NCBI GenBank assembly: GCA_002279825.1
Contig: NCCV01000002.1
Location: forward strand, 1-43,135
Reading direction: 5' to 3'
Source of the DNA: Sphingomonadales bacterium 12-68-11
GTDB taxonomy: Bacteria > Pseudomonadota > Alphaproteobacteria > Sphingomonadales > Sphingomonadaceae
Length of the DNA: 43,135 nucleotides
Shown: piece by piece, positions 16,709-25,838 of the stretch
How positions within the stretch are numbered: the stretch's first letter is position 1
Layout of the letters: each line of letters starts with the position of its first letter
Notes under the pieces: model-generated
Databases searched by the model: none
What the model was told of the DNA's origin: nothing
What the model saw: only the letters and a program-made list of their open reading frames with translations
Program-made: the position numbers and the translations under genes

Positions 16709-18490
16709 TCAATCGGCCCACGCGGCATCGGTCAGATGAAGCTCGGCCTGGGGGCGGCTTCCCCAGTCGTCGAGCTGGACGCGGCCGGCCAGCCACAGCT
16801 TGCGGCCACGCGCGGGACCGAGCAGCGTTTGCGCCAGCTCGCTCTCGGCGGCGCGGAACGCGATCGCCTTGAACGAGGCGCCGTCCGCGCCGCCGGCGAC
16901 CAGCCGCAAGTGGCCGTTGCCGACGATCTCGGCCTTGATGAGATGGACCGGCCCGACCGCGACCACCGGCGCGGGCCAGCCCATGCCGAACGGTCCGGCG
17001 CTCTCGAGCGTCTCGACCAATTCGGGTGTGAGCCCGCGCGGGGCAAGCGACAGGTCGAGCATGAGCGCCCGCTCGGCCGAGGCGCGCGCGACCGGACCCG
17101 CCAGGCGATCTTCCAGCCAGTCCGCCAGTTGTTCGATCCGGGCGGACTCCACCGTCAGACCGGCCGCCATCGCATGGCCGCCGCCGGCCACGAGCAGGCC
17201 GGCGGCGTGGGCTGCGATGATCGCCGCGCCGAGATCGACCCCGCTAATCGAGCGCCCCGATCCCTTGCCGGGGGCGCCGGCTTCATCGAGCGCAATGACG
17301 ACGGTGGGTTTGCCGGTCTTGTCCTTGAGCCGCCCGGCGACGATGCCGATCACCCCAGGGTGCCAGCCGCGCCCGGCGACGACGACGACCGCGCGGTTGT
17401 GCTGGCCGGCGAGCTGACCCTCGGCCGATTCCTGGACCGCCGCCTCGATCGCGCGTCGCTCCTCGTTGAGTTGCGACAGCCGCGCCGCGAGATCCTGGGC
17501 TTCGGCGGGGTCCTCGGTGGTCAGCAGGCGCACCCCGAGCGTCGCTTCGCCGACGCGCCCGCCGGCGTTGATCCGCGGGCCGAGCGCGAAGCCGCAGTCG
17601 CTGCAGCGCGGCGCGCGCGTCAAGCGGCTCGCGTCGATCAAGGCGGCGAGACCGACATTGCCGCGCCGCGCCATGACTTTCAGGCCCTGGGTAACGAAGG
17701 CGCGGTTGAGCTCGCGGATCGGGGCCACGTCGGCGACCGTGCCCAGCGCCACCAGATCGAGCAGCGCCATCAGGTCGGGTTCGGGCCGGGCCTCGAAATA
17801 GCCGCGCGGCCGCAAGGTCCGAACCACGGCGACCGCCAGCAAGAAGGCCACCCCGACCGCGGCCAAATGGCCGTGCGCGGCGGCGGCGTCGGTCTCGTCG
17901 AGCCGGTTGGGATTGACCAGCGCAAGCGTGCGCGGCAGCTCGGCAGCGCACTTGTGATGATCGACCACGATCACATCGACCCCGGCATCGTGCGCCATCG
18001 CCAGCGCTTCGTGCGCCATCGCCCCGCAATCGACGGTGACGATCAGGCTCGAGCCTTGCTGGCCGAGCCGGACAAGTGCCTCGCCGCTCGGCCCGTAACC
18101 TTCGAGCAGGCGATCGGGGATATAGGCCTGCGCGTCGTGCCCGAGCATGCGGAACAGCCGGATCAGCAGCGCGGCGCTGGTGGCGCCGTCGACGTCGTAG
18201 TCGCCGAACACCGTCACCGTCTCGCGGGCGATGACCGCTTCGGCGACACGCTCGGCCGCCGCCGTCATATCGCGGAACAGCGCGGGATCGGGCAGGAATG
18301 CGCGCAGGGTGGGGCTGCGGTGCAGTTCGAGATCGCTCCGCGCAACCCCGCGCGCGAGAAGCAACTGCGTGACCACGTCGTCGGCGAGGCCGGCGATGCC
18401 GCCGGGCAGTTCCATGTTGCCGCCGCGCCACCGCCAGGCTTTGCCCGACAGCGAACGCTCGACGCCAAGGACGGCGGGACGCGTTTCCAT
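16709..18490 (-). CDS. recJ: Single-stranded-DNA-specific 5'-3' exonuclease RecJ
   Basis: 593 aa from ATG 18490 (METRPAVLGVERSLSGKAWR). DHH phosphoesterase motifs: GDYDVDGATSAALL near residue 97 and VVDHHK at 175-180 coordinating Mn/Mg, then GPRINAGGRVG. The DHHA1 domain has SGRSISGVDLG and GGGHAMAAGLTV; the C-terminal OB fold follows. RecJ resects 5' ends in recombination and mismatch/base-excision repair. It is divergent from the unknown gene at 18633 across 142 bp in which I see no further gene. Confidence 0.96.
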   Translation of the reverse strand: METRPAVLGVERSLSGKAWRWRGGNMELPGGIAGLADDVVTQLLLARGVARSDLELHRSPTLRAFLPDPALFRDMTAAAERVAEAVIARETVTVFGDYDVDGATSAALLIRLFRMLGHDAQAYIPDRLLEGYGPSGEALVRLGQQGSSLIVTVDCGAMAHEALAMAHDAGVDVIVVDHHKCAAELPRTLALVNPNRLDETDAAAAHGHLAAVGVAFLLAVAVVRTLRPRGYFEARPEPDLMALLDLVALGTVADVAPIRELNRAFVTQGLKVMARRGNVGLAALIDASRLTRAPRCSDCGFALGPRINAGGRVGEATLGVRLLTTEDPAEAQDLAARLSQLNEERRAIEAAVQESAEGQLAGQHNRAVVVVAGRGWHPGVIGIVAGRLKDKTGKPTVVIALDEAGAPGKGSGRSISGVDLGAAIIAAHAAGLLVAGGGHAMAAGLTVESARIEQLADWLEDRLAGPVARASAERALMLDLSLAPRGLTPELVETLESAGPFGMGWPAPVVAVGPVHLIKAEIVGNGHLRLVAGGADGASFKAIAFRAAESELAQTLLGPARGRKLWLAGRVQLDDWGSRPQAELHLTDAAWAD

Positions 18491-18632
18491 GGCGCCGGCG
18501 TATCTCAGCACGCCGCCGGTGCAAAGGGCCGCGCCGCGCCTATAGACAGCCGGCCGCACGCGCCCGCCCATTTGGTCGCTTTCGGATGTATTACCGTGCG
18601 CCGGACTCGACCTCGCGATGCTTTGACGCCAC

Positions 18633-19463
18633 ATGGTTTCGAAAGAAACGGAGGGGGGACGGCCGATTTCGAGCATGCAGGATACCGGTGCTAGCGGGAA
18701 GATTCCGGCCGCCTCGGTGCTCTTTCCGCCCGGCCGGCGCCCCGCCGCGCAGGCCGTGCGAGCCCTGGGCGAATCGCTCGGCGCGTTTACGGTCAGCCAC
18801 GATCCGGGCGATCAATGCGATACCGGCACCGCCGAGACGGGCCGCGAATCATCCGCCGACTGGTTGGAACTTCTCGTCACGGGTCTGACATTCGATCTTG
18901 CCGGGCTTGCCCCGGGCCCGGCGCATCCGTTCCCGCAGGTCGCGCATCGCATCGGGCCGGCTGGCGAATTGAGCGAAGCCCGGCTCGAAGCAATCACGCT
19001 CAGGCCGGGTCCGCACCTCATGGGCGGCGGGACGATGCTGCCGGTCGTGCAAAGTCTCGCCGCCCTTGCGGCGGCGCTCACCGAACTGCCGGACAGCGCA
19101 GCGGTGATCTGGCATCCCGCGCGCTGTCTGAGCCATGCCAAGCCGTTTCGCTCAGGCGTCAAGCGCTGGTGCGCGGGCGGGGCGTTTCCGGGCCTCGGCC
19201 TGGTGGCCGTGGCGGTCGAACCCGACGGGGCTCTGCTCAGCGAAGGGCTGAACCTGTTCGTGGGGCAGGAATTGCGGATCGAACCCGAACTGACCGCCGA
19301 CCGGAATGCAGCGGTTCGGCTCGCGCTGAGATTGCTGCACCGCTTGGTCGAAGGCGGGCGGCTTCAGGCCGCAGAACGGGTGATCGTCGGACCCGACGAG
19401 ACCGCGCTGCGGCTCGAGCCTTCCGCCAACCGGCGCTTCGTCAGGGTGTGGAAAGCCGGTTGA
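18633..19463 (+). CDS. Unknown protein, partner of AHH nuclease gene
   Basis: 276 aa from ATG 18633, or 262 aa from ATG 18675. The latter has a purine-rich GGAGGGGGGA stretch but about 15 nt away, so the start is uncertain. I do not recognise the family with confidence. There is no signal peptide or membrane span. Visible features: VLFPPGRRPAAQAVRALGES, SAAVIWHPARCLSHAKPF, and EGLNLFVGQELRIEPELT; the middle weakly recalls DUF4261. The stop overlaps the TTG start of the AHH gene (TTGA), so the two are probably one transcription and translation unit. Confidence 0.7.
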   Translation: MVSKETEGGRPISSMQDTGASGKIPAASVLFPPGRRPAAQAVRALGESLGAFTVSHDPGDQCDTGTAETGRESSADWLELLVTGLTFDLAGLAPGPAHPFPQVAHRIGPAGELSEARLEAITLRPGPHLMGGGTMLPVVQSLAALAAALTELPDSAAVIWHPARCLSHAKPFRSGVKRWCAGGAFPGLGLVAVAVEPDGALLSEGLNLFVGQELRIEPELTADRNAAVRLALRLLHRLVEGGRLQAAERVIVGPDETALRLEPSANRRFVRVWKAG

Positions 19464-20158
19464 AAGCCGGTGCGCAAGCGGGCTCGGCGCAGTGGACAAG
19501 CCTGGCCGGACTGCGCCGGCCCGCGATCGCGTTCCGTGCGATCAACCGGTGCGGCGATCCCGGCTACGAGCCGGATATGCAGCGCCACCATCTGCTGCCG
19601 CGCGCGCTGCTGCAGGCCCGCTGCTTCGAAGCCCTGTTCGCGGCAGTGGGTCATAGCCGGATCGGCTTCGATGACTTTCGCTCGAACGGCTTGCTGCTTC
19701 CCGCCGCCGACGCGGCCGCGCACCGGCTGCGCTTGCCGCTGCACCGCGGGCCGCATGCCCGTTACAACGCGATGGTCGCCGAACGCGTGGGCCAGATCGA
19801 GCGCGAATGGGCCGTCGCACGCCAGCGATCCGGCGACCGGGCACGCGAGGCCGCGCTGATGCGGCTCTGCTTGCTGCAGCGCGCTCTGCGCCGGCGGCTC
19901 CTCGCGCCCGCGCGCCTGCGCAGTCCGCTCAACCGCGGCGATCCCCAGCGCGCGCCAGATTTCTCGGAACTCGACGCGCTCGCGGACACGCTGTGGCGGG
20001 ACTGCGCCGAGCCGCCTCCCGGCCCGCGCGGCTATGCCGCCGGTCTGACCGCTCCGTTGGCCGCCGACAGGATCGCGCGCACGCTCGCGGTGGCGATATC
20101 CTCGTCGATGCCGACGCCCCACACGATCCGTCCATCCGGCAGCGCGCATTCGAGGTAG
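19460..20158 (+). CDS. AHH-type HNH nuclease domain protein
   Basis: 232 aa from TTG 19460 (coupled to the previous stop; GTG 19448 is an alternative). Core motif [16 protein letters not shown] with the double His at 43-44 matches the AHH nuclease class, often found in toxins but also as stand-alone proteins. It is followed by [16 protein letters not shown], in a position where the nuclease fold has its later catalytic His. The C-terminus is Arg-rich ([19 protein letters not shown]). The last 42 codons run antisense into leuA, ending at 20158, so the true end may be earlier or a frameshift may exist. DNase activity is inferred only. Confidence 0.7.
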   Translation: MKAGAQAGSAQWTSLAGLRRPAIAFRAINRCGDPGYEPDMQRHHLLPRALLQARCFEALFAAVGHSRIGFDDFRSNGLLLPAADAAAHRLRLPLHRGPHARYNAMVAERVGQIEREWAVARQRSGDRAREAALMRLCLLQRALRRRLLAPARLRSPLNRGDPQRAPDFSELDALADTLWRDCAEPPPGPRGYAAGLTAPLAADRIARTLAVAISSSMPTPHTIRPSGSAHSR

Positions 20159-21717
20159 GCCGCCGCGCGCGCATCCGCGCCCTGGCCGAGCGCGTGCTCG
20201 GAATAGTCGAGCACTTCGAGTTCGAGCCCGAAGGTTTGGCGCAGCGTGGTCAGCACCGAGGAGACGAGACCCTTGCCGCGCCCGCTCACGCGCTGCTCGC
20301 TGCCGCCGACGGTGATCGTGCCGGCGAACAGCCGGGTGCCATCGCTGGCGCGGGTCTCCTCGTAATCGACCAGCTCGAATGTCGCGGTTTGGGCGCCGAC
20401 GAAATAGGCGTTCTGGAAAGTCTGCCAGATGTCGTCAGCGTTGAGCTCACGCCCCAGCGCATCGGCCAGGCGCTGGACGTGGCGCGAGAAGTCCGCCTGC
20501 AACCGCTTGGGCAGCTTGAGCCCCTGGCCCTGCTGCAGCACCCAGGCGAAGCCGCCCTTGCCGGACTGCGAATTGACCCGAATCACCGCTTCGTAGCTGC
20601 GCCCCAGATCGGCCGGATCGATCGGCAGGTAAGGCACCCGCCACAGCTCGTCGTTGCGCCCCTCCTGCGCCTCGAAGCCTTTCTTGATCGCGTCCTGGTG
20701 GCTGCCCGAAAAGGCCGTGAACACCAATTCGCCGCCATAGGGGTGTCGCGGGTGAACGGGGAGCTGGTTGCAATACTCGACCGTCTCGATGATCCCGTCG
20801 ATGTCCGAGAAATCGAGCTTCGGGTCGATGCCCTGAGTGTACATGTTGAGTGCGACCGTAACCAGGCAGCAGTTGCCGGTGCGTTCTCCGTTGCCGAACA
20901 GGCAGCCTTCGATCCGGTCGGCGCCGGCCATCAGCCCCAGTTCGGCGGCGGCGACACCGGTGCCGCGATCGTTGTGGGTGTGCAGGCTGATCGCCGCCGA
21001 AGCGCGATTGGGCAGGTTGCGGCAAAAATACTCGATCTGGTCGGCATAAATGTTGGGAGTGGCCGCTTCGACCGTGGCCGGCAGGTTGAGGATCAGCGGC
21101 CGCTCGGGGGTGGGTTGCAGCACGTCCATCACCGCCTCGCACACCTCGAGGCTGAAATCGATCTCGGCGGTCGAGAACGTTTCGGGGCTGTACTCGAAGT
21201 GCCACTCGGTCTCGGGCCGCGCCGCTGCTTCGTCGCGAAGCAGCTCGGCGGCGTGCACGGCGATGCCTTTGACTTCCTCGCGGCTCATCCGGAACACGAT
21301 CTCGCGCCAGGCGGGGCTAACCGCGTTGTAGACGTGGACGATCGCCTGCCTGGCACCCTTCAGGCTATCGAACGAGGTCTTGATCAGGTCCTCGCGGGCC
21401 TGAGTCAGCACTTGCACGATCACGTCGTCCGGGATGCGCCCTGACCGGACCAGGCTGCTGATGAAGTCGAACTCGGTCTGCCCGGCGGCGGGAAAGCCGA
21501 CTTCGATTTCCTTGACCCCGATCTGTACCAGCAAGTCGAAGAAGCGGTTCTTCTTCACCGCATCCATCGGATCGACGATCGCCTGGTTGCCGTCGCGCAG
21601 ATCGGTCGAGAGCCAGCGTGGGGGTGCGGTGATGACGCGGCTCGGCCATTGCCGGTCGGGCAGGTCTATCGGGGGGAACGGGCGGTATTTGCGCGCCGGA
21701 TCCGGGAGCATGGTCAT
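20032..21717 (-). CDS. leuA: 2-isopropylmalate synthase
   Basis: 561 aa from ATG 21717 ([20 protein letters not shown]); a start two codons later (21711) is also possible. This is the long LeuA type of actinobacteria and many alphaproteobacteria. The HMGL-like barrel has [24 protein letters not shown] (metal His pair) and [12 protein letters not shown]. The C-terminal LeuA dimer/regulatory domain gives leucine feedback inhibition in known enzymes. It condenses acetyl-CoA and 2-oxoisovalerate in the first committed step of leucine synthesis. A leader peptide and hairpins lie upstream. Confidence 0.96.
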   Translation of the reverse strand: MTMLPDPARKYRPFPPIDLPDRQWPSRVITAPPRWLSTDLRDGNQAIVDPMDAVKKNRFFDLLVQIGVKEIEVGFPAAGQTEFDFISSLVRSGRIPDDVIVQVLTQAREDLIKTSFDSLKGARQAIVHVYNAVSPAWREIVFRMSREEVKGIAVHAAELLRDEAAARPETEWHFEYSPETFSTAEIDFSLEVCEAVMDVLQPTPERPLILNLPATVEAATPNIYADQIEYFCRNLPNRASAAISLHTHNDRGTGVAAAELGLMAGADRIEGCLFGNGERTGNCCLVTVALNMYTQGIDPKLDFSDIDGIIETVEYCNQLPVHPRHPYGGELVFTAFSGSHQDAIKKGFEAQEGRNDELWRVPYLPIDPADLGRSYEAVIRVNSQSGKGGFAWVLQQGQGLKLPKRLQADFSRHVQRLADALGRELNADDIWQTFQNAYFVGAQTATFELVDYEETRASDGTRLFAGTITVGGSEQRVSGRGKGLVSSVLTTLRQTFGLELEVLDYSEHALGQGADARAAAYLECALPDGRIVWGVGIDEDIATASVRAILSAANGAVRPAA

Positions 21718-21785
21718 GGCAGGATGCCTTATCGCCTGGGACCCGCGCGGCAAGCGCGGACCGATTTCGCCGAGAGAGTGATCGA

Positions 21786-21844
21786 GCCCTTAGGCGAGTG
21801 CCGGCGCGAACGCGCGCACGGGCAGGGACGCGCCTAAGGGCGCG
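21786..21844 (-). promoter_or_regulatory. leuA attenuator: mutually exclusive hairpins
   Basis: CGCGCC-taag-GGCGCG (21829-21844) is a local hairpin containing the leader stop. One of its strands also pairs perfectly over 11 bp with a distant copy: GCCCTTAGGCG (21786-21796) against CGCCTAAGGGC (21831-21841). The two structures exclude each other, as expected for a switch sensing ribosome position. There is no T-run after the distal arm, so termination may be Rho-dependent or the control may act on translation. Confidence 0.5.
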
Positions 21845-21881
21845 TAAGTCGAAGCAGCGACAGGGGCTCGCGGCGATCCAT
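21834..21881 (-). CDS. Candidate leuA leader peptide
   Basis: A 15-codon frame, MDRREPLSLLRLTRP, starts at ATG 21881 and stops with TAG at 21836-21834. It holds four Leu codons in a six-residue stretch (L-S-L-L-R-L), about 115 bp before leuA. Its stop codon falls inside a hairpin arm. This fits ribosome-mediated attenuation by leucine, a mechanism known for leuA in other proteobacteria. The ribosome site is weak, which lowers confidence. Confidence 0.6.
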   Translation of the reverse strand: MDRREPLSLLRLTRP

Positions 21882-21917
21882 GCGACCAGAATACGCGTAA
21901 ACGGTGAAGGAAGTCCA

Positions 21918-21943
21918 GCGGGCGGCGCCGGAGCGCCGCCCGC
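21918..21943 (-). terminator. Hairpin after yceI
   Basis: An 11-bp perfect stem GCGGGCGGCGC/GCGCCGCCCGC with a 4-nt loop directly follows the yceI stop. It is followed on the minus strand by a short pyrimidine-rich stretch (GGACTTCCTTC), so it is a weak but plausible intrinsic terminator separating yceI from the leuA leader. Confidence 0.6.
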
Positions 21944-21951
21944 CGATGCGC

Positions 21952-22599
21952 TTACTGCTTTTCGAAGGCCACGGTCACGTCGAGTTCGACCTCGTCGCCG
22001 ACCATCGGAATGAAGCCGCCGAGGTTCCACTCAGAGCGCTTGATGGTGGTCGTCGCTTCGAAGCCGATCGTCTGGCGCATGTTGAACGGATGCGCGCCCG
22101 CGCCGGTGAACTGCGCTTCGAGCGTGACCGGCTTGGTGACGCCGTTCATCGTCAGGTTGCCGGTGATTCGCGCCGCATTGCCGTTCGGCACGACCGCGGT
22201 CGAAACGAAGCGCGCGGGCGCGGGGCTGGGTCCGAAGAAATCGGCCGGGCGGCCGTTGGCGCCGGCGCGGGTCAGGTGTTCGGTCAGTCCGGCGCTGGCG
22301 GTCACCACTTTGGCGATCGGGATCGTAACGTCGACCTTGGCGGCGGCGGCATTGGCCGGATCGATCGTCAGCGTGCCCTCGACGTCGCCGAAGATGCCGA
22401 AGTAGTCGTTGAAGCCGAAGTGATTGACCCGCCAGCCGACCAGCGAGTGGCCCGGATCGGTCTTATAGTTGCCGGCGGTGACGCGGCTCCGGTCGAGTGC
22501 GCCGGGAGGGCCCGCGGGGGCGCCCTGCTGCGCATTTACCGAGCCCACGGTCAGGACCACGGCGCTCGCGGCCGCGATGGAAAGGAGCAGTTTCTTCAT
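21952..22599 (-). CDS. YceI-family periplasmic protein
   Basis: 215 aa from ATG 22599 with GGAGACTCCCG as ribosome site. Signal peptide MKKLLLSIAAASAVVLTVGS, cleavage after VNA. The lipocalin-like YceI fold has TDPGHSLVGWRVNHFGFNDYFG at the start and DEVELDVTVAFEK at the end. The family binds polyisoprenoid-type lipids, possibly quinone precursors; its role is uncertain. It probably forms its own transcript upstream of the hairpin. Confidence 0.9.
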   Translation of the reverse strand: MKKLLLSIAAASAVVLTVGSVNAQQGAPAGPPGALDRSRVTAGNYKTDPGHSLVGWRVNHFGFNDYFGIFGDVEGTLTIDPANAAAAKVDVTIPIAKVVTASAGLTEHLTRAGANGRPADFFGPSPAPARFVSTAVVPNGNAARITGNLTMNGVTKPVTLEAQFTGAGAHPFNMRQTIGFEATTTIKRSEWNLGGFIPMVGDEVELDVTVAFEKQ

Positions 22600-22876
22600 C
22601 GGGAGTCTCCTGGGGGGGTGTCTGCGCGCCTGTTTGACGCGCCGGGCGGTCAATGTCCACGGCCAAACCGACTCGGTCGCACGCCTCTTGAAAGACCGGC
22701 GCGACCGCCTATTATGGCTATGCGGACCGGGCCCCTCTGGCGCGGCGCCTCAAGGCGCTGTCGCGATGTCGGACCGCATCGGGTGACACCGGTGCGCGTT
22801 TCGGCTTACCCCCGAAGGCTGACACAAGCGCCGGTGTTCCCGATTGGACAGCAACATGTTCAAGAGGAACGGCAAC

Positions 22877-23059
22877 ATGAGCCCCAAGGCTTTCAAGTTG
22901 ATGCAAAAGCACCAGCAGCTCGATTCCGAGCTGCGCCTCCAGCAAGCCCGCCGCGTGCCCGACGGCAAGCGCATCGCTCAGCTCAAGAAGCTGAAGCTGG
23001 CGGTTAAGGATCGGCTCCACGCCCTGATCAACCGCACTCGGCCGCACACCGCGACCTGA
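22877..23059 (+). CDS. DUF465/YdcH-like small protein
   Basis: 60 aa from ATG 22877, chosen because AGAGGA lies 8 nt upstream; an ATG at 22856 gives 7 more residues. It is highly basic, two predicted helices: MSPKAFKLMQKHQQLDSEL then RIAQLKKLKLAVKDRLHAL, the repeated LKKLKLAVKDRL pattern typical of alphaproteobacterial DUF465 proteins. Function is unknown. The 277 bp between yceI and this gene shows no other gene. Confidence 0.75.
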   Translation: MSPKAFKLMQKHQQLDSELRLQQARRVPDGKRIAQLKKLKLAVKDRLHALINRTRPHTAT

Positions 23060-23064
23060 TCGGC

Positions 23065-23147
23065 CCCGCGGAGCGGCCGCTAGGCGGCGCCCGTCAACGG
23101 CCAACCCGATAGGGCAGGCGCCTGCCGCAGCCTCTTCGGGTTGGCCG
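23065..23147 (+). promoter_or_regulatory. Structured 5' leader of terC, possible yybP-ykoY-type Mn riboswitch
   Basis: A 12-bp perfect stem CGGCCAACCCGA (23098-23109)/TCGGGTTGGCCG (23136-23147) encloses a 14-bp palindrome GGCAGGCGCCTGCC (23113-23126). It is preceded by GCGGAGCGGCCGC and CGTCAACGG, which partly recall the GGGGAG and GUCAA elements of yybP-ykoY RNAs. Those RNAs commonly precede terC/alx-type genes. The match is partial, so only the structured leader is well supported. Confidence 0.45.
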
Positions 23148-23167
23148 CATTTGCGTGGAGTTACGCG

Positions 23168-24148
23168 ATGGAATTTCTGTTCGCCGACTGGCTCGGCACG
23201 CCGGTGTGGTTCTGGTTCGCCTTTCTGGCGCTGGTCGCGATTCTCACGGCCTTCGATCTCGGCGTCCTTCACAAAGAAGACCGCGAGATGGGGATCGGAG
23301 AAAGCCTGAAGCTGTCGGCGTTCTACATTTCGATCGCGCTCGCTTTCGGTGTCTGGGTCTGGCTCGAGAAAGGCGCCGACCTCGGCATGAAGTATTATAC
23401 CGGGTTCTTCATCGAAAAGGCGCTGTCGATCGACAACGTCTTCGTGATCAGCCTGATTTTCACCTACTTCGCGATTCCTCGAATGTACCAGTACCGCGCG
23501 CTGGTGTGGGGGATCATCGCGGTGATCGTGCTGCGCGGGATCATGATCGGCGTCGGCGCGGCGGTCGTCCAGCAGTGGTACTGGGTGCTCTACATCTTCG
23601 CCGCATTCCTCATCGCGACCGGCATCAAGATGCTGTTCCAGGGCGAAGAGCAGATGGACATCGCGCACAACCCGGCGGTGAAATGGATCTCGCGCCACAT
23701 GCGGGTGACGCAAGAGCTGCATGCGCAGCGCTTCTTCGTCAAAGTGCCCGATGCCAAGACCGGCCGCCTGGTGACCGCCGCCACGCCCCTGTTCATGGCG
23801 TTAGTGGTCATCAACCTCGCCGACCTGGTGTTCGCGGTCGATTCGGTGCCGGCGATCTTCGCCATCACCACCGACACCTTCATCGTCTACACCAGCAATA
23901 TCATGGCCATCTTGGGCCTGCGTGCGCTCTATTTCGCGCTCGCGGCGATGGTCCACCGGTTCCAGTACCTCAAGTATGCGTTGGCGCTGGTCCTGGTCTT
24001 CATCGGGTCGAAGATCTTCGTCTCCGACTTCGTGCTGGGCGGCGACAAGTTTCCGCCGGTTGCCAGCCTCGGGGTGACAGCGGCGCTGATCGCAGGCGGG
24101 ATCGTCTATTCGCTGTGGAAGACGCGCCGCGAGGGCGCTGTCTCGTGA
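23168..24148 (+). CDS. TerC/Alx-family integral membrane protein
   Basis: 326 aa from ATG 23168, with GTGGAG 7 nt upstream. About eight or nine membrane spans. Family motifs: GFFIEKALSIDNVFVISLIF and VVINLADLVFAVDSVPAIFAIT, acidic residues thought to handle cations; relatives export Mn2+ or are linked to tellurium resistance. It is preceded by a structured leader and is convergent with ilvC. Confidence 0.92.
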   Translation: MEFLFADWLGTPVWFWFAFLALVAILTAFDLGVLHKEDREMGIGESLKLSAFYISIALAFGVWVWLEKGADLGMKYYTGFFIEKALSIDNVFVISLIFTYFAIPRMYQYRALVWGIIAVIVLRGIMIGVGAAVVQQWYWVLYIFAAFLIATGIKMLFQGEEQMDIAHNPAVKWISRHMRVTQELHAQRFFVKVPDAKTGRLVTAATPLFMALVVINLADLVFAVDSVPAIFAITTDTFIVYTSNIMAILGLRALYFALAAMVHRFQYLKYALALVLVFIGSKIFVSDFVLGGDKFPPVASLGVTAALIAGGIVYSLWKTRREGAVS

Positions 24149-24156
24149 ACCGAACC

Positions 24157-24181
24157 GGCGGGGGGAGCATCGCCCCCCGCC
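24157..24181. terminator. Bidirectional hairpin between terC and ilvC
   Basis: Perfect 9-bp stem GGCGGGGGG/CCCCCCGCC with a 7-nt loop lies between two converging stop codons. There is no strong T-run on either side, so efficiency is uncertain. Confidence 0.65.
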
Positions 24182-24188
24182 AGGTAGG

Positions 24189-25322
<1,134 letters not shown>

Positions 25323-25838
25323 TCAAGCCCCCTCGGCCCCGCGCATCATCCCGACGATACCCGTGCGCCCGACTTCGACCAGCCCCAGCTCGCGCATCAG
25401 GCCGATGAAGGTGTCGATCTTGCCCGGATCGCCGGTCAGCTCGAAGATAAAGCTCGCGGTAGTGGTATCGACCACTTTGGCGCGGAACACGTCGGCGAGG
25501 CGCAGCGCCTCGACCCGGTTGTCGCCGCGTCCCGAAACCTTGATCAGCGCCAGCTCGCGCTCGACGTGGGGGCCAGCCTGGGTCAGATCGACCACGCGGT
25601 GCACCGGCACCAGCCGCTCGAGCTGCGCCTCGATCTGGTCGATCACTTGCGGCGGGCCGTGAGTGACGATGGTGATCCGGCTGAGCGCGTGGTTTTCGCT
25701 GATGTCGGCCACGGTCAGGCTGTCGATGTTGTAGCCGCGCGCGGTAAACAGGCCGGCGATCTTGGCGAGGATGCCCGCCTCGTTGTCGACGGTGATCATG
25801 AGCACGTGGCGCTCTTTATCGCGATGCTGGATCTTCAT
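25323..25838 (-). CDS. ilvN: Acetolactate synthase small (regulatory) subunit
   Basis: 171 aa. N-terminal ACT domain (RHVLMITVDNEAGILAKIAG, FTARGYNIDSLTVADI) gives valine feedback in the family; the C-terminal domain ends ELGLVEVGRTGIVGMMRG. Its ATG shares a base with the ilvB stop (TGATG), implying coupling and 1:1 synthesis with IlvB. Confidence 0.97.
   Translation of the reverse strand: MKIQHRDKERHVLMITVDNEAGILAKIAGLFTARGYNIDSLTVADISENHALSRITIVTHGPPQVIDQIEAQLERLVPVHRVVDLTQAGPHVERELALIKVSGRGDNRVEALRLADVFRAKVVDTTTASFIFELTGDPGKIDTFIGLMRELGLVEVGRTGIVGMMRGAEGA

Noticed and set aside
22600..22876. Possible small gene between yceI and the DUF465-like gene
   Set aside because: No frame with a ribosome site or recognisable protein; left as empty intergenic sequence.
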